DNA of 64,000 bases. It comes from Lepas anatifera. Taxonomy: Eukaryota; Arthropoda; Thecostraca; Lepadidae. Under the pieces are notes generated by a model. It was not told where the DNA came from, searched no databases, and saw only the letters and a list, made by a program, of their open reading frames with translations. This document shows positions 1 to 13,092 of this stretch, piece after piece. The stretch's first letter is position 1. Each line of letters begins with the position of its first letter. The position numbers were made by a program, and so were the translations under genes. The stretch covers positions 124,001 to 188,000 of the forward strand of contig JAOTON010002112.1 of assembly GCA_034440635.1 (NCBI GenBank). The letters run 5' to 3'.

Positions 1-899
1 CATTTACGAAAATTGAGGTGCATAATTGTGACAAAATAGCGATCCTGACTGTATGGCTCAAGATCAAACCCCATATTTTCGAAATAGAGAATGAAGCGTG
101 TAGGGAATATTTTAACTTAGCAGCTCTGTTCTTCAATTGCACAACGTACCATTAGTAATACAATATTGGTACTGTGTTCAGTTTCTACTAAAACGAGGGA
201 CCCCCGCTGCAGAAAACCCGCAAACCACTGTCACAGTTGCCAGATTTTAACATGCAGCCCAATGGGGCTGATTGTTAGTAGTTTGCAGAAAGTTGTCGCC
301 TAGATACCGGAAACGTGACAGTCAATTTTTTCGAGAAATACACGATTGTGGGCATATTTAAGGCATTAACGATAACGCAGATACTTTATTAAGTACTTCT
401 CTGTCCATTTTTTTCAGGTTAAATCATATTTACAGTTTGAGTGTCTTCGATTTATTGGCCCTTATTTCTTCGAATTTAGTATTAAGTACGCCTAAAAGCT
501 ACTAATAAAAGTACTAAGTGAGTGAGAAAATAAACATAGCTGGGCAGCAATTCTACTTAAGGGTGCGTTATCAATGTTAACCCTATGGGAGCATATTTCG
601 TGAAATATCTCGTAAAGTAAAGGTGGCCATCGTCGTGATTTTTTCACCAAAAGTAGACAATATGTGTATCTTTACGGCAGTTGATATTTCAAGCGTGACG
701 CATTTCTAGTTTTTGTACAATCTGACTTTCTTTTTCAAATTTCTCAAACTTAAAGTTTGAATAACTTTTTACATAATATAATCATTGAAACAGTGTGAGT
801 GGGCCTATGTTCTAGGAGCCAGTCTCCACAACTCTGTTGTTGTACTTTTTGAATTTTTGCTTTATAAGAAAGATATTAGAAGCTGAAATTTGAAAGCGT
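1..899. other. No gene seen
   Basis: AT-rich sequence with no convincing exon, RNA gene or repeat boundary on either strand. Confidence 0.6.
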
Positions 900-1040
900 T
901 TTCCAAAAATTCAGGGTAAAAATCGGAAAAACGGAAACAACAGAGTTTTGCGGCTATCTCCTCTATACAATTTCGATACAGAATCAAAACCAAAAAAGGC
1001 TCGGCGAAAAAGTTATTTCAAGTTTTATAAAACTTTCCCA
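900..1040 (+). repeat. Dispersed repeat shared with 2830-2955
   Basis: GGGTAAAAATCGG, GCGGCTATCTCCTCTATAC and AAAAAAGGCTCGGCGAA recur at 2830-2955 in the same orientation. The hAT-type element at 1405-2600 lies between the copies. Confidence 0.75.
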
Positions 1041-1404
1041 ATAGATGGCGCTGGCAGTACCAGATTCGCATGAGTCGCCGCTGAGCCAGGTCTGTTCATT
1101 CATGATTTGGTGAATGGGACAGGAGCAGTGGCATTACAAGAAATACGTCAAGGTGGTTGATAGCAGAGAAACTGCAGTTAGAAGCCAAAATAAATATATT
1201 CACAAATTTGGATAGGAAATATTGAACAAAAGGAGAGCCTATAGCCTGATCACCCCTTGGCTACGCCACTGGCACACGGACACCTGTTTACCGGCGTGAC
1301 CGGTTTCTCTGCGCCTCGGGCGCGCGCCAGTCACGTGGCAGCCGACTGAGGACGGGATCCGGCTGCTGAGGCCCTGCTGAGTGGATAAGGACGTCTCCAT
1401 TGGG

Positions 1405-2600
1405 CAGTGCCGGATCTAGCCGGTCGGTTGGAGGGGGGGGCAAGGCAAAGTCGCAACAAATAAAAAAACGTCAGACAGTGGAAAATGTTGCCGCAATATA
1501 ATTTGACCGTAGTTTTTGGGGATGCCCAAGACGAAAGGCAAAAAACCATCACGGGGTGAAAAATATGCGCACAAGATGCTTGTTTTTGCTATCCACGGCC
1601 CAATGCTTACACTGAAGTTGACTGGTTCTGTGTGAAGTTTAGAGTTAAAGGGAGATACGCGAAAAAAATTTTATTGGCTATATCAAAAGGTTACAAAAAG
1701 TTGTTTCAGAAGTCCTTTTCTCATTTTTGCGAATTCGGCCTGCAAATGCCTTAAAATTGCTCTCAAAGTAAACATTTCTAGACGACTTTACCGGTACACC
1801 TCATATCGATGTTTATGACGTCCACATGGCTAAGGCTATCAATTTCTCTAAGAATTAGGTCATATCTATCCTAAACAGTGATGTAGAACTTTGGGCTACT
1901 CCAGAAAAAATTACTTTAGAAAAACAACATTCCAAAACTCTTTTGAAGCAGAAATATAGGGCTTAAAAGAAATCACAATTAACCAATCAGAAGCCTAGGA
2001 ATTCTCAAACCAGGGTCACGTGACCTATCTGACGCAAAAGTTTTGTCATCCTGAGGCGGAAGCAGAAAATGGCTCAAGACTCGAGGTACGAAACCGCTGA
2101 AGACTTGAGTAATTATGTTTTTTCCGTTTTTAGGGCAAACTTATTCATTTTGGAGTTTTTGAAAGCTTTTTAAAATTAATTCAAATACAACTACAGGAGG
2201 GCAAACATTTGTATTATTAAGAAACATTATTTTTCAACTTTAAATAGTTTTCGAAAAGTAAGTGATGGGTATGGGCATGGGCAAGTGATGGGCATTTTAT
2301 CGAAACTGTTAACCTATTTCGATAATAAGTGAGTGGCCTCCCAAAATTTTGCCGAAGATACAAAAATCATTGATAGTTTCGTTATCAGGATTTTTCAGAT
2401 AGTAAGAAACCACAATAATAATTTTTTCGCGTATCTCCCTTTAAGGGAACACAAATCTCGGTTATTAACTCAAGCGGAGTCGAGGCAAAAAGGAGGTCGA
2501 TGACTTTGTGGGGGGAGGGGAAGGCACAGCATAGTTCTGCCCCGTGCTTGTCCGTTTGGGGGGTAAATATTTTTTGCCCTCCCCTCTGGATCCGCCACAG
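1405..2600. mobile_element. Longer relative of the CAGTGGCGGATC hAT-type element
   Basis: The ends CAGTGCCGGATCTAGCC and CTGGATCCGCCACAG match the 376-bp copy at 40779-41154, as do the outer 250 and 150 bp. Flanks CCATTGGG and CCATAGAG could be a decayed 8-bp duplication. The interior carries no transposase frame. Confidence 0.75.
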
Positions 2601-3623
2601 CCATAGAGTTTGCATGAACTTTGACTACCGTGTTGTCGAATCAAATATTTGAAATGAGGATATGAAGGAATTGTAAAAAAAACAATGGGATTCACCCTAA
2701 TTAATATTACATCATCCCGGTCATCAAAACTGGTTCATTTTTTACCGCCCCAACATTCAGTCATCTCCGCAAGGTGTTTTCTTATTGGATCGATGGTCTA
2801 GACGAGCAAGAGGTGAGCTACTATGATGTGTCCAGGGTAAAGATCGAGAAAACGAAAACAAAAAAGTTTTGTGGCTATCTCTTCCATACCATTCCCATAC
2901 AAAATAGAAATTAAAAAAGGCTCGGCGAAGAAGTTTTTTTTAAGTTCTATAAAACAGTTTTCATGTTTTATAATAAAATCTACACTTCTGTCTTTGAAAA
3001 ACTTCCAAGAATCTAAAACGGTGCATCGCACCTGCTCGTACCAAGACGTGAAATCTAGCTGCTGATGTTTTATCATTTTAAGTTCACCTAACAATTTATT
3101 GTCTCTCAAAAACCATGATCAGTACTCTTACAATTTCCAAACTGAGACGAAAGCATCAGACTTCATCCGACCGATTGTCCAATCATGATTGTTGATATTT
3201 CGGTAACTTCTGTATTCCATTAACAAGAGAAATAGCTACTTGTCTTGTGAAATAATATCGTGTTAATTAGACGAAAATAGCTAAATCGGGCTTGCAAACG
3301 TCCCCCCAGAAAAAATGCTCGGGAATTTTAGAATGACTAACCGACCGAGGAGACAGAGAGGGGGACAAAAGGTCCGACGGGAGCGTTTATCTCTACAGGG
3401 GAGCATCGCTCAAGGGGTGATGTTTTCATCGAAAGCAGCCGAAGTGTAGCCCATAACAAAATTCGAATATTTTAGTGGGACTGATGTTTTAAATCCAAGC
3501 AACCATGTATTATTGTTGTGTTATAAAACACAAAATGAATAAAATAAAGCAATTTGAAATAATGCGGGAGGAAAAATTGGAGCAACACTTCTCAGTTATC
3601 ACACATTTGTATTTACTAAGAGG

Positions 3624-3882
3624 CAGGGGCGTAGCCAGGATTTCGCTCGATTTCCCTGCGACAGCGCCAAAAGAGCCCTGATGGGTAAAAAGGGCCTTGC
3701 TTGTTACAGAATAGAGTGCTGAAGAGGGCTTGAGAGTGCGCTGTCTGGTATGAAATTTCAAATTTGGCCACAGATCATAGTGGAGGCGAGCCGCGCTTCG
3801 CGCGGTCCGTATCCTCAGGGGGCCCTTCGGGCCCTAAGGGGGGGTGGCTGTCCCTGCCGCCCCCTCCTTGGCTACGCCCCTG
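3624..3882. mobile_element. hAT-type MITE with 8-bp target duplication
   Basis: The termini are CAGGGGCGTAGCCAGGA and, at the other end, TCCTTGGCTACGCCCCTG, which are inverted relatives. A perfect 8-bp duplication, CTAAGAGG, flanks it (3616-3623 and 3883-3890). At 259 bp it has no coding capacity. Confidence 0.95.
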
Positions 3883-3890
3883 CTAAGAGG

Positions 3891-6241
3891 TCTCATTAAA
3901 CATTAATAGGGCTTTGCGAATTCTACCTATATTTCTTATATTACGATTTCTGTAATATCCCAATTATATGAGTGACTAATAAAGCATACACAGCATGATC
4001 AGGGGTACTGAGCATCATACTAAGCCGATGGCTACCACATTTTTGGACCAAAAAACAGTCAATTATGTGCAGACCCTACATTGTCACAATCATGGATGCA
4101 GTTTTTTTGCCTATGCAACAATACCGGAAATCATGGATCTGCCGATGTGATCCTTGCTCCAATTGGTCCCATAGATCCGACGGAGTGGAGATAAATCTTC
4201 ATGACATACAAAGAAGATTCAACACAAATTCGTCATTTGGGAAATGCAGTCCTGCGTTCACTTCCTTGCTATCGCTCGCTAGCTCACTCCGTCTCATGAC
4301 CGCATTTCAAGCACGTCCTTTCTTTCAAGTCTTACCTCCTCTTGTGGACCAGTGAGGGTAACTAACAGGCTGTTTTCACAAAATGAGCCTCAGGTGAGAC
4401 CAGGCCATTTCACTTCCAGCAAAAATGTTTATTTCGTTTTTAATGGATTTGTGGGCACAGTAAATTGTTTAGTGTGATTAACTGGCAGCAAAAATAGGCC
4501 CAAATCTGGTTAGCTTTCAGTTTTGCAGTGGAAAATGTAGTGCCAGAGTTGGAGGCTGAAGGTCTATGGTCCCCTCACTTTCTGGCCAGTTTCGGCCTGC
4601 CTGGCCGAAGCTGGATACCGCACATTGTTCTGCAACTGGACAATATGAGCCTTCATGAGTCTACTAACATATGAAATGTTGCTGCATTGGTGTTTTTTAA
4701 AATCGATGTGGCTTCATATTTTGCCTATGTTTGTTTAAAAATGAGCGCCCCGCAAATTTTCCATGATATGGTTTATTTTGGACATCCGATCAAAATTTGG
4801 TCTTAATCAGGTCACTGTCCGCGTTCGAGAAATCAGCATGAAATAAATTTTGCATAGTTACAGCTTAAAAAATCGTACCAGAAAGCTACGGGGTGTGTTT
4901 TCGAAATAATATTGACAGAATAGACCATTCTTAACACATTTAAAGTACACATGAAGAATAGGCTGAGCTACTTTGTACCTGATTTGGGTCAAATGGCCTA
5001 GTTGACCCAAGACGGCGTTTTTACCGATGTGAGCTGTGTGCAATAGCAAGGAGAGGCGGGTGACAGGGAACGATCCTGAGGGAGGTTTATGCCGAATTGA
5101 CCCGCCCGAATCCTTTTCGTACCTTTAAGGTGCCCAAATAATCGATTTTAGGGGACACCTAGAAATTGATTGGTCTATGATCACTAGAAGCAGAAGCCGC
5201 CGCGAGAGATCTGTTCGAACGAGTGAAAATCCCAAAAATTATCCTCCGGGGTCAGCTAAGATCTATGGAAGCCTTCTTCATTTGTTGCTCATCATCCTCC
5301 CTCAGCAGGGCAAAACTTCCGACAGCGAGAGAGGTCTAAAATACAACCTTACCAGCAGCCGGAAGATCCGGACTTTTATGGAGATGCCACTGTTACCAGC
5401 GCGAGTTTAAATGTGAATAGATTTTGATCCATGGCGTCCACGGAATACACTACAAGTGGAACTTCCGACAACTGCTTGTTGGAATACTTTTGCTGACAAA
5501 GAGCAGAGTGGGAAGGTGACACTCAAAAAAGAGGCGTTCAGTAAGTGGATAATCTTTCGGATTTCGCAGCACTCCATTCCGCAGTGTCTCAAAACTGGTT
5601 TTGCATTGGGATAGTGAGTGTAAAATTCACGCTTGAAAATATGGAAGGCGAGTAGAGAGTCCAAACGCTATAATATTGTGGGAGTTAGTTGAAACTCGGT
5701 TACAGCCCTTACTAGCCCTTACTCGCGCATTTTTCATCAAATTTGTCTTTCCTTCCACACTAGATGGTTTTTATATATACTAGGATTATTGAATTATGCT
5801 AAAAAAAATCCCCAGGAAAAGTGTTTGGAAAAGTGAGTTAGAAAAAAATGAAGGGGAAAAAGTGAAGGAAATTCAGGGCGCCTGGGTGTCACACTCTACT
5901 AAGCATTCCAGGATTTAGATCATTGTGCCTCCATCGCCATTATCAAGGATGACACTTTCCGTTCAGCGGAATACAAACGGCAGAACACCAGGCTCTACCA
6001 ATATCAGTAAGACCCATTTCTGGCCACCACGGGCTGGAGTGACAAGATCTTTCAGGGGAAAAGAAAGCAGCGATTGTCCTTTGAGCAGAGTGCTAGCGAC
6101 GACGACTTCAGGGCAGCGATTAACTCAACTAGTGTGTCCCCGTAGTACACTTCTCATACGGAAAGGCAAGCAATTGTGCGAGTCAGACTTCTGTATCATA
6201 TTCTGCCAGCACCTGTTATCACCGAGGCTGGTGACTAGGGT
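3891..6241. other. No gene seen
   Basis: Short frames such as 5177-5410 (plus) lack motifs and splice support. The composition is like the surrounding transposon-derived sequence. Confidence 0.55.
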
Positions 6242-6249
6242 ATCCTCCC

Positions 6250-7248
6250 CGTAGGCGGATCCAAGATTACCGATCGGGGGGCGGGCAGCTTCCCGAGGGG
6301 CGCCATTTGGACCAGGGGGCTGCCACTTTTGACCGGCAAAACCCATCAGTTGGGCGCAAAATCCTATCGGTTGGCACCGATTTTTGCATCCTGGGGGGAC
6401 GGAAAGCGATATTTTAGGGGGAGTCTTGTTAAAGACGTCACGTTTTTCTTGAAATGAAAATGGAAGGACTGAGGTCAGTTTTGATTCAATTGTCGAGTTT
6501 GCCGCACTTGTTTTAGATTTGTCTCTGCGATTAATTTTTTTATGATCGGAAAAATATCGGAAGAATATTCTTTATGATACTCCCGTCATGGAACCTCCCT
6601 GAAGCTGGTTTCTAAAGATATTGTTATTTTTGGTATTTGTGCATATCTCGTGCATAGCGGGTGGAGATAATTTATTCATCGCACAATACGTAGAAAAATG
6701 TCACACTACAATATCATAAGAATATAATGATAGCCACTAATTCGTACCCGAAATATCTAGTTACTTGTATAAAAACAGGACCGACAGACTCACGAATGCA
6801 TCTCCACTCAGTCGACCAAACCGACTACCGAAAAGACTGGGCTGACGGCCAACGCCTATGCCTTGGATCACCCAAGCTGATCGAGGTTGCAATGCGGGTA
6901 TCCAAGCCCGGGAAATCATCACAAAAACGGTCCCGAAGACAGCCTACTCCGGTCCCGAGAGGCGGCCAGGTGGGACCTGGACGGCGGGGACGGTGCAACG
7001 GCGCGGGTCCTCGCCACAAATCGGCTGTCATCCAAACCGGAATCGCCAGAGCTTCCTTCGGCGATTGGGGCGACTTTAACGAAGCGCCCCCCATATGGAT
7101 ATCTTTATTCGACAGCCGGAACAATCATCATCATCATATTTCAGGGGGCGCCATCAACCTTTCAGGGGGCGCCATGGCCATTTCAGGGGGCTCCGAGGGT
7201 CGATAGAGGGGGCACGTGCCCCTCTTTGCTCCCCTGGATCTGCATATG
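6250..7248. mobile_element. hAT-type non-autonomous element, 999 bp, with 8-bp target duplication
   Basis: Flanked by ATCCTCCC (6242-6249 and 7249-7256). The ends are CGTAGGCGGATCC and GGATCTGCATATG. The outer 180 and 110 bp match the 283-bp copy at 41283-41565. The middle (about 6428-7137) is absent from the short copies, so either the short ones are deletion derivatives or this copy has an internal insertion. Overlapping short frames in the middle are not convincing genes. Confidence 0.9.
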
Positions 7249-7256
7249 ATCCTCCC

Positions 7257-10200
7257 ACTTTGGGGCAGCCATGTGATGACTTGAGTGTCTCGTTCCTTAG
7301 TCCATCAGCTTTATCGCATTCAATGTTCCGAATTTTCGACCGGTAAGCCCTCTTCACTCTCGGGGCGTGAAGCTCAAGCCCGATGCAATTATTTTCTGCC
7401 GATGTTGCCACTTTGCAGTTTGTTTGAAAAATATCAGTTTATTCTGCTTTTTGCTGTGATGAAAACATATATTTTCGTCCCCTGACACAGTAACGTGTTT
7501 TCTGTATCCTTTAGACTCCATAAAAGTCATTTTTGGACCTGTAAATTTCCAGAAAGAGGGTACTTTCTCGCCCAATTGAACTACGGCTTTCCCTGAAATG
7601 ATTACGATACTCCTTGAAATGGCTAATGACACCCCAACTGAAATTTTGCAGGGGAGGTGGTGTTGCATCACCCACTAATACTTGCCGAATATTTCAGGAT
7701 CGTCGTTCAGGTCTTGAAAATCTATACGGGCTATGGAACATTTATTGCGCGTGTTTTGCACAAACCTTTAGCTCCTAACATCAGGGAACTACTGACTCAT
7801 GACTGGAGGCATGTGAGGGTTATTTGGACGTCAGCACACGTATTCACACGAATCTCTCATGGTTCCTCTCCTCATAAAAAGGTCACACAAACAATTCCAA
7901 AATTCAATGGTGATGATGTGTGGACTTCATTGAATCACATCAGTCTTAATTCTAAGTCAGAGCTGAGGGCCTATCCATAAATTAAGTTACATGTATTCTT
8001 ATAATTCTAACCCCCCCCTCATGGTAATACTTGCTTACACCCTGTTGTAAAGTCTAACAAAACGGTTGCTGACTTCCCGCTCCCCCTTGTTTTTTCCTTC
8101 TGTACTTTATGGACGGTCTCATATGTTTCGGAGACCATCTTTCGATACTGTCCTAGGTCAGGGCCTATACCTAAAGAAACTGCTTCTAATACATTACAAA
8201 GGCTTTGGTTTATATCGAACTGATGTGTTCAGAAAGCGTCTGGACGGGATTGAGACAGAACACGTGTTTTGTCGATCACAACACAAACTACCCTATGATC
8301 AGAAACACTTCTCGATCACAGTGAGGAAAACTCCGCACATGATCGAGGGATACCACGCCCCCCCATCTCCGAGCATCAGAAAAATGTTCCATAATAAATA
8401 CTTTGGTAAACACATGGAGCTGCGCGCCTCAGGGTTCGGTGAGTGAGCAAGTCAGTGAGTCCCGTACGAACGCACGCCCCTTTCCGTGACCGCCACGGGG
8501 CGGGGAATCTCTAAGAAAACCCCAAGGCGATCACAAATGCGGGCACCCGGCCCATGTGTCATGTGTATGTGCGTGTGTGTGTGTTTACACACGCACGGAA
8601 AATGACGCACCACCGACGCAAGGCGGGCCGAGCAATAATGCTGAAAAACGATAGCTTTCAAAAAGAAGGCACTATATGTTTACAAAGCTAGGACCCTCCG
8701 CATAAAGAGGGGATGTTATGTGACTGGGTGGACGACGTTTTTTATATTTTTTCGGGATGGAAGAAGTCGTTAAACTTCCCTGAGGTTCTCACGGAAAACA
8801 GTAAACAAGGATATTACGGAAATATTTCTGATACATTTACCAGGATGGAAAAGGACTAGCTTAGTTTGGGAGGAAGAAAGTGGGTCCACAAGGTTTGGTC
8901 ACGAAAGTGGACAAAGAAGTCGAGGATCCTACAACTAACTAGCTGCTAACTGACGCAAAGAGCGTAGCCAATCCACAGCCATGCTTGAAATGTCATTTGG
9001 CTAGCTTTGGTCCATCCCAGGTGACAGTTGTGCGAGCTGCAACTGCTTTCTTATTTAGAGAAACCAAGACAAAGGCTTTAGCAGTCTGCTCTCGGACAAA
9101 TACTGGGCCCGCCCCTGCAAGAGCACCTGTTACTGCGACCCGTCTGACCTTGCCCGCAGCGGTTCTTGTTTACCTGAAGGGTCGTAAAGCGTGGAATGCG
9201 GAAGCGTACTACGGTTTACAACCAACGTGTCACGTGGGCGGTCTGTGTATCGAAATGAATGAACGAATGACCTGACATCTGTTGTTGGGGAAACAGGGTA
9301 TTAGTTCTGACGGGTCATGTCGTGTGGTGCATGTGTCGAGGGTAACGCACCCTTAAACTGCGCAACAGCGACAAGACAAGTTAGAAATGTTTATGTGATG
9401 TAGAGCCTGCCAAAAATTTAAACAGGCGGGAAGCCACTTATTTTGAGGGCATATTTATTAGGTATATTTGAGATAAGTGCAGGCTAAAACTAGCTAGAAC
9501 AAATATTGCTGCCCATGGCTAATCTAAGATGAATGTAGGCTATTGTAAGACTGATGCACTTTCCCACATCAAGCTTGGTTTTTCATTCCTTAGCCTGCTT
9601 GTGCCTTAGTTTATTTGTGCCTTAGATTGGTTAGATAGATTTGGAGCTGGAGGAAGTTGGGAGAGTTGGCGCCAGCAACAGGCTGGCAACAACAGTGATT
9701 CAGGTGAGTTTTCATGATCAAATTATCATATCAATATTGTACAGATAGCAAATGTGTGCTAATGAAGTCCTCCACAAAGTGTTAACACCCACACTGGAGA
9801 GGGGCCTGGAACTAACGTGCACTGGAGGGGGCCGAGTAGACCCCCTTCTTATCTCAGAAAATCACAGCAAATCTCAGAAACAAATAGACTTCGAAAAACG
9901 CTGGTTGGGGGTGTGTTGCTTACTACCAGTGGTGGTAAGCAACGCACAGGACCTGAACTGCATGGAGTTAAAGCAGGATTTTGACTACACTGGATCTTTC
10001 TTTGGTATTTGAATTCCAATACCTCTGTACCTATTAGGACAATAGACATAATTTTACATCTATGCAGGCTAGTTGCCTCAGAGTTTTTACTGCAAAAAGG
10101 AATGACAAGGCAGGTAATGATCGTGAGTGGGATGCAAATTTTAAGCATTTGATGTTTATAAAAATGCTACCTAAGGTCCACTTTACCAACACATTTTAGG

Positions 10201-12430
10201 TAGATTCAAATACTATGTTGACATTGACATTTTTCCCTTTTTGTTGATATGTGAGATAGAAGTTTAGTGGGGGGGGAAGCTGCGGTTAGGGTTCCCAATT
10301 GTGTGTACATGTATGCTCCCATTAATAGGTATGTTCCCAATAATAACTATTTTCATGATAATTACTACATGTAATCATGTGGAAAAGTACCATAATTGAA
10401 AACACTCCTTTCAAAAAATGGAAACTTCTTCAAAAAAGGAATTGCATGTCATTGGGGGAAACTGCAGTCAGAGTTGCCAATAATAGTTATGACCCCGACA
10501 CTGGAAAAAATGACCCATAATTGGAATTTTCCTTCCAAAAACAAAAACATGATCTATAAATGAAAACTTAGTACTTTCATGGTGTAATGGTTTGGTGCTA
10601 GAACTTTGTCTGCTGCAAAAAGTAAGGGACAGGTAGAGGACATTCAGCATATTGGAAATAGTATTCAAGTATACAATTATTATTTCCAGCTCTGTGTGAC
10701 AGAGGAGGCATACGTCGCATTGAGTTTGTGACAGCCAGCATACTTTCTGCACCTCTGGGACCACAGAACAGAACAGCGACAAGCAAAGGGCCACAGCGTA
10801 GAACAGCCCCGAAAAACAAGCCATCGAGCAGGACTTAGCGTTTCGTAACCGAACTTGTTGATAAGTCTTCCGTTCATTTTGGCTGACTGATCTACCTCCT
10901 GGGCATCATGTCAACTCGGGGACCAGTGGACATTTTCCAATTAGGTCTCATAAACTCGGGGCTGAAATCAACGAAAAACTTATGGCTTCAAAGACTTCAT
11001 CAAAAAGCCATCCACTTTTTGTTGATCGGCCGGTCTACTGATGTTTCAACTTGGGAATCAAATGGGAAAAATACCAAGCCTACTTAGGCGATATGAGAGA
11101 CCATTCTCCTTATTGCTCCATAAAAGCGGAACTATACAAAACCGAGGAAAAAGTGCAATATCACACAATAGTGAGATTTGAACCTCCCTTTCTCTTTGCA
11201 CTCCCCGGCCACGGATATTTTCCGTCTAAGCATGTCACACTCCACTCCACCCCACCCCCGCCTCACCAAATCTGAGACCAGCCCCCCCCACTCCCAAAGC
11301 TCGAGCTCTGGCTCTGCCGATGACTGGCAATCCTTGCCATCTGAGCTCTAGTGATTTTGTCATCTCTCACGCGGGTTTTTGTAAAAATTTTAAACGATTA
11401 CTCATTGAGTTAATGAGAGAGAATTATCCGGCAGCTATAACGATCATAAGTCTGAACAGCTTCACTGGTTCCACTGCGCAGAAGCTCCTTGGCAGAGTTT
11501 CAACTGAGTATGACCAGGAGCCCTAACGACCAGCGCATAGCTGACCCCCACCGGTTACAATTGTACCAGGAATGTGGCGGCGCCAGACATGCGCCACCGA
11601 ATGCCGCCCGCGCGCCGGCGTCGCCGCATCCGTCAGCGGCGACAGCCAATCAGCGGGCACTCAGCGGCTTGCGCCGCTGCCAGTAGCTGTCCAGCTGTGG
11701 CAGCTGTCGGGGTGCGCAGCTGTCCAGCTGTGTTAGATGTCGGGGTGCACAGCTGGAGCTGTCCGTCTCCACTGTCGGTGCCATTGTCAGCGCCTCGTCA
11801 ACTGGCTATGGCAGTGCCAGCGTGTAAAAATTGATAAAATGATGATAAAACGCACGAAAAAACGCAATTAAAAAACAAGCAAACGATTTCCATCGCTGCA
11901 GTAATTGAGAGCACCTGTTCCTACGTGCCCAATCGTGGAACGTTGCCACCAACCTAGATGAACATCACGCCGGCCCTTGTACCTGTCTAACCCAGCCACA
12001 AGCAAAATCCTGATTTTATTGATGCTTGCTAAAGGCTCATCACTCCAGGCAGAGCAGTGCCGTACCGTGGCCGGAGCAGTGCCGGACGTCGTTGTGGCTG
12101 CGCTGGACAGGTGAAACCAAGCAATAACGGAATCCAGGACTGCTACGGCCACGGCACAACACTGCTTTGCCTGGAGAGATGAGCCTTTAGCAAATGTGTT
12201 CAGGGAGTGTATTTTCTACGCTCAGTACATGTGTATATTTTGAATTACTGGGTCTAATTTAGAGGAGTTTGACAATTGGTGTCGTAAAGGGCGTGGAAAG
12301 CAGGGGGCCAGGTGACGCGTCCACAACTCGTGGGTCAAGTGGACGTCCCCCGCCGAATAATTGACTCGACCTGGGTGTTTTGTGCATTTTCACCAATTTC
12401 CTGCGTGCACCTACGTAAGCGGTTTGTTCA
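7257..12430. other. No gene seen; decayed repeats
   Basis: Several frames of 65-126 codons (for example 8066-8446) have no recognisable motif. A GC-rich patch at 11540-11820 carries CAGCTGT and GTCGGGGTG duplications but no supported exon. Confidence 0.5.
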
Positions 12431-12739
12431 TGAAAGGCATGGCCGTTCGCTTTTTCGGGCAGCTAATATGTTCAAAATTCGTCTGTCATCGCCAGTCTGG
12501 GGTCCGTCCACCCCCCCTCCCGAGTACCCAGTAAAATTCCCTGACAACGTCCCTGATAGGTCAGCGAAGAATGAAAGCTTTAGCGTTTTCATTTGAAGAT
12601 CCACATAAGCAACCTGAGCACGATGACAGTTGAATAGGCTGTGATATGCGTTCAGTGGAGGTGTTCCAGTAACAAATCTAGTGTGAAGAGTGTTTTTAGT
12701 TATTGTGTCGTACAAAAAGTACTCGGCTGGAGCTGGGAA

Positions 12740-13000
12740 GCTCAGTAGTTTGGTAATTGCTTGTTTGAACAAGTTTAAAGACATTTGATAGCGAAGATTT
12801 TGAGGCAAAGCATTCCAATCTCGCAGGGTGGAGGCGTTGGAAGACTTCATTTTGGTTGTTTGTGGAGGAAAATAGTTTCGCATTTCCTTCAATTGCCTTC
12901 TTGTTATGAGCCGTCTCAGGCAGTAAAGTTTGAAAGTAAGGCGGGAAAATAGTTCAGCTCTGAGCGATGAACTAGTTTGTGGAAAAACATCAGTCGAGGC
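12740..13000 (-). pseudogene. C-terminal remnant of another non-LTR reverse transcriptase
   Basis: Contains RLTFKLYCLRRLITRRQLKE and RDWNALPQNLRYQMSLNLFK, the end-of-ORF2 pattern. It lies just beyond the 3' tail of the element at 13093-15380 and is a separate, older copy. After about 12740 the open frame runs into unrelated sequence. Confidence 0.65.
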
Positions 13001-13092
13001 ATTGTCTTATCGTCAGCCTATCCCAAATACGTCTGAGCACGGAAGGACTGAGCATGAAGGCACACCTCCAGTGACCAAAATGGTAAAAACCA

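Noticed and set aside
11489..11834. GC-rich exon candidate
   Set aside because: CAGCTGT and GTCGGGGTG duplications explain the open frames. No acceptor-donor pair with consistent phase was found.
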